Assembly (NCBI RefSeq): GCF_026151345.1
Contig: NZ_JAMQPR010000001.1
Coordinates: 912,231 to 976,230, forward strand
Source: Leptospira paudalimensis
GTDB taxonomy: Bacteria > Spirochaetota > Leptospiria > Leptospirales > Leptospiraceae
Length of the DNA stretch: 64,000 bases
Direction: 5' to 3'
Shown: positions 63,504 through 64,000 of the stretch, one piece after another
Position numbering within the stretch: position 1 is the first letter of the stretch
How the letters are laid out: every line of letters begins with the position of its first letter
The notes under the pieces: generated by a model
Seen by the model: only the letters and a program-made list of their open reading frames with translations
Database searches by the model: none
What the model was told of the DNA's origin: nothing
Made by a program: the position numbers and the translations under genes

Positions 63504-64000
63504 TTATTGGTGTTTTCTGCGAAAGAAAAGGACGGATTCCGTATGCGGTGTATGCGGATAAGGATCGATCAAAATTCCATCTACATAGTCATAAGCCGAC
63601 AAAAATAAAGTCACATCATCTTTTTGTGAATAAGGATTACAAGAGACATAGAATACAAATTCAGGTCCGAAGTCCCGGATCCAATGGTTCACTAGTTTTC
63701 CAGCACCGGCTCTTGGCGGGTCTAGAATCAAACTTGCATTTTCTTGTTTTTTGAGTCCGTCTGTAGAAAGAAATAAATTGGCCACTTGGAAGGAATGAGA
63801 TTTTGTAGGGTAGGTTTCTTTGAATAATTGAGAAGCAGTTACGATCGAAGATTCTGTGAGTTCGTAACCATCAACATGTTGGAAATGTTCACCGTATAAC
63901 AAAGAAAAGAAACCATTCCCACAAAACAAATCAATCAACGTTGACTGATCCTTCGCCATTCTTTCCTTTATGAAATTTAAAATAGGTAAAAATCCATTTG
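63504..64000 (-). CDS. Class I RNA 5-methyluridine methyltransferase, partial (TrmA/RlmD family)
   Basis: The frame continues past the window edge, so the N-terminus (including any TRAM domain) is missing; about 165 residues are visible. SAM-binding motif I is LIDLFCGNGFFS. The catalytic region has LILDPPRAGAGKLV, and YVSCNP supplies the nucleophilic Cys. A C-terminal PHTPHTESVLFFRR matches the H-E general-base end of the TrmA/RlmD family. The ATG at 63959 lies within the conserved frame, which reads on upstream (NGFLPILNFIKER), so it is not the true start. It methylates uridine C5 in tRNA or rRNA; target not assignable. Confidence 0.82.
   Translation of the reverse strand, partial: NGFLPILNFIKERMAKDQSTLIDLFCGNGFFSLLYGEHFQHVDGYELTESSIVTASQLFKETYPTKSHSFQVANLFLSTDGLKKQENASLILDPPRAGAGKLVNHWIRDFGPEFVFYVSCNPYSQKDDVTLFLSAYDYVDGILIDPYPHTPHTESVLFFRRKHQ

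Overview
The window looks like the chromosome of a saprophytic-type Leptospira (spirochaete). It is AT-rich (I estimate high-30s percent GC, not computed). Nearly every gene resembles leptospiral proteins: a cysteine-free PerR, FecR-type lipoproteins, spirochaetal lipoboxes, 7TM-SpoIIE phosphatases and many PAS/histidine-kinase proteins. Species assignment is inference. I saw no rRNA, convincing tRNA, insertion sequence, prophage or CRISPR array.

Layout. 1-4201: the distal part of an ebo operon (eboC 3' end, eboD, eboE, eboF), translationally coupled or tightly spaced. 4243-8154: a tandem cyclic-nucleotide-binding regulator, a DoxX-like membrane protein, a small winged-helix regulator, a ketopantoate-reductase-like enzyme, a lipoprotein and perR, with a perfect 15-bp Per-box-like palindrome upstream of perR. 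8498-16508: a 7TM/SpoIIE phosphatase overlapping a membrane histidine kinase, a flavoprotein/NapH-type Fe-S fusion, glycerate 2-kinase and a C69 peptidase. 16561-26064: a P-type ATPase, a patatin, two multidomain histidine kinases and a second 7TM/SpoIIE phosphatase. 26206-28635: a CIRCE element and a divergent ClpB-like disaggregase. 28705-33157: aldo/keto reductase, a lipoprotein, recA with terminator, and a Xer recombinase. 33993-42054: a REC-PAS-HWE-type kinase, a PlsC-like acyltransferase, a ClC channel, a FecR lipoprotein and a Cache chemoreceptor. 42112-49895: a CitE-like lyase, truncated globin, an ornithine-carbamoyltransferase-like enzyme, a PilZ protein, a di-haem peroxidase, a TetR regulator, pyrE and two uncharacterised genes. 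49933-53072: a LolD/MacB-type ABC transporter. 53484-61415: a hydrogenase-4/complex-I-like membrane complex ending in a nucleotide cyclase. 61421-64000: HDOD and SpoIID proteins and a partial RNA methyltransferase.

The most interesting locus is 53484-60177. It has the subunit set of a group-4 membrane hydrogenase (HyfB, C, E, F, G and a ferredoxin-HyfI fusion). However, the large subunit has lost all four NiFe-ligand cysteines, and the small subunit has lost all four positions expected to bind the proximal (N2-like) [4Fe-4S] cluster. This fits the energy-converting-hydrogenase-related (Ehr) class, so the complex should be neither a hydrogenase nor a conventional complex I. Other points of note are the ebo operon, a carbamoyltransferase with altered amino-substrate motifs, the flavoprotein/Fe-S fusion, and strong palindromic sites (Per-box, CIRCE, and a 32-bp inverted repeat between tetR and pyrE).
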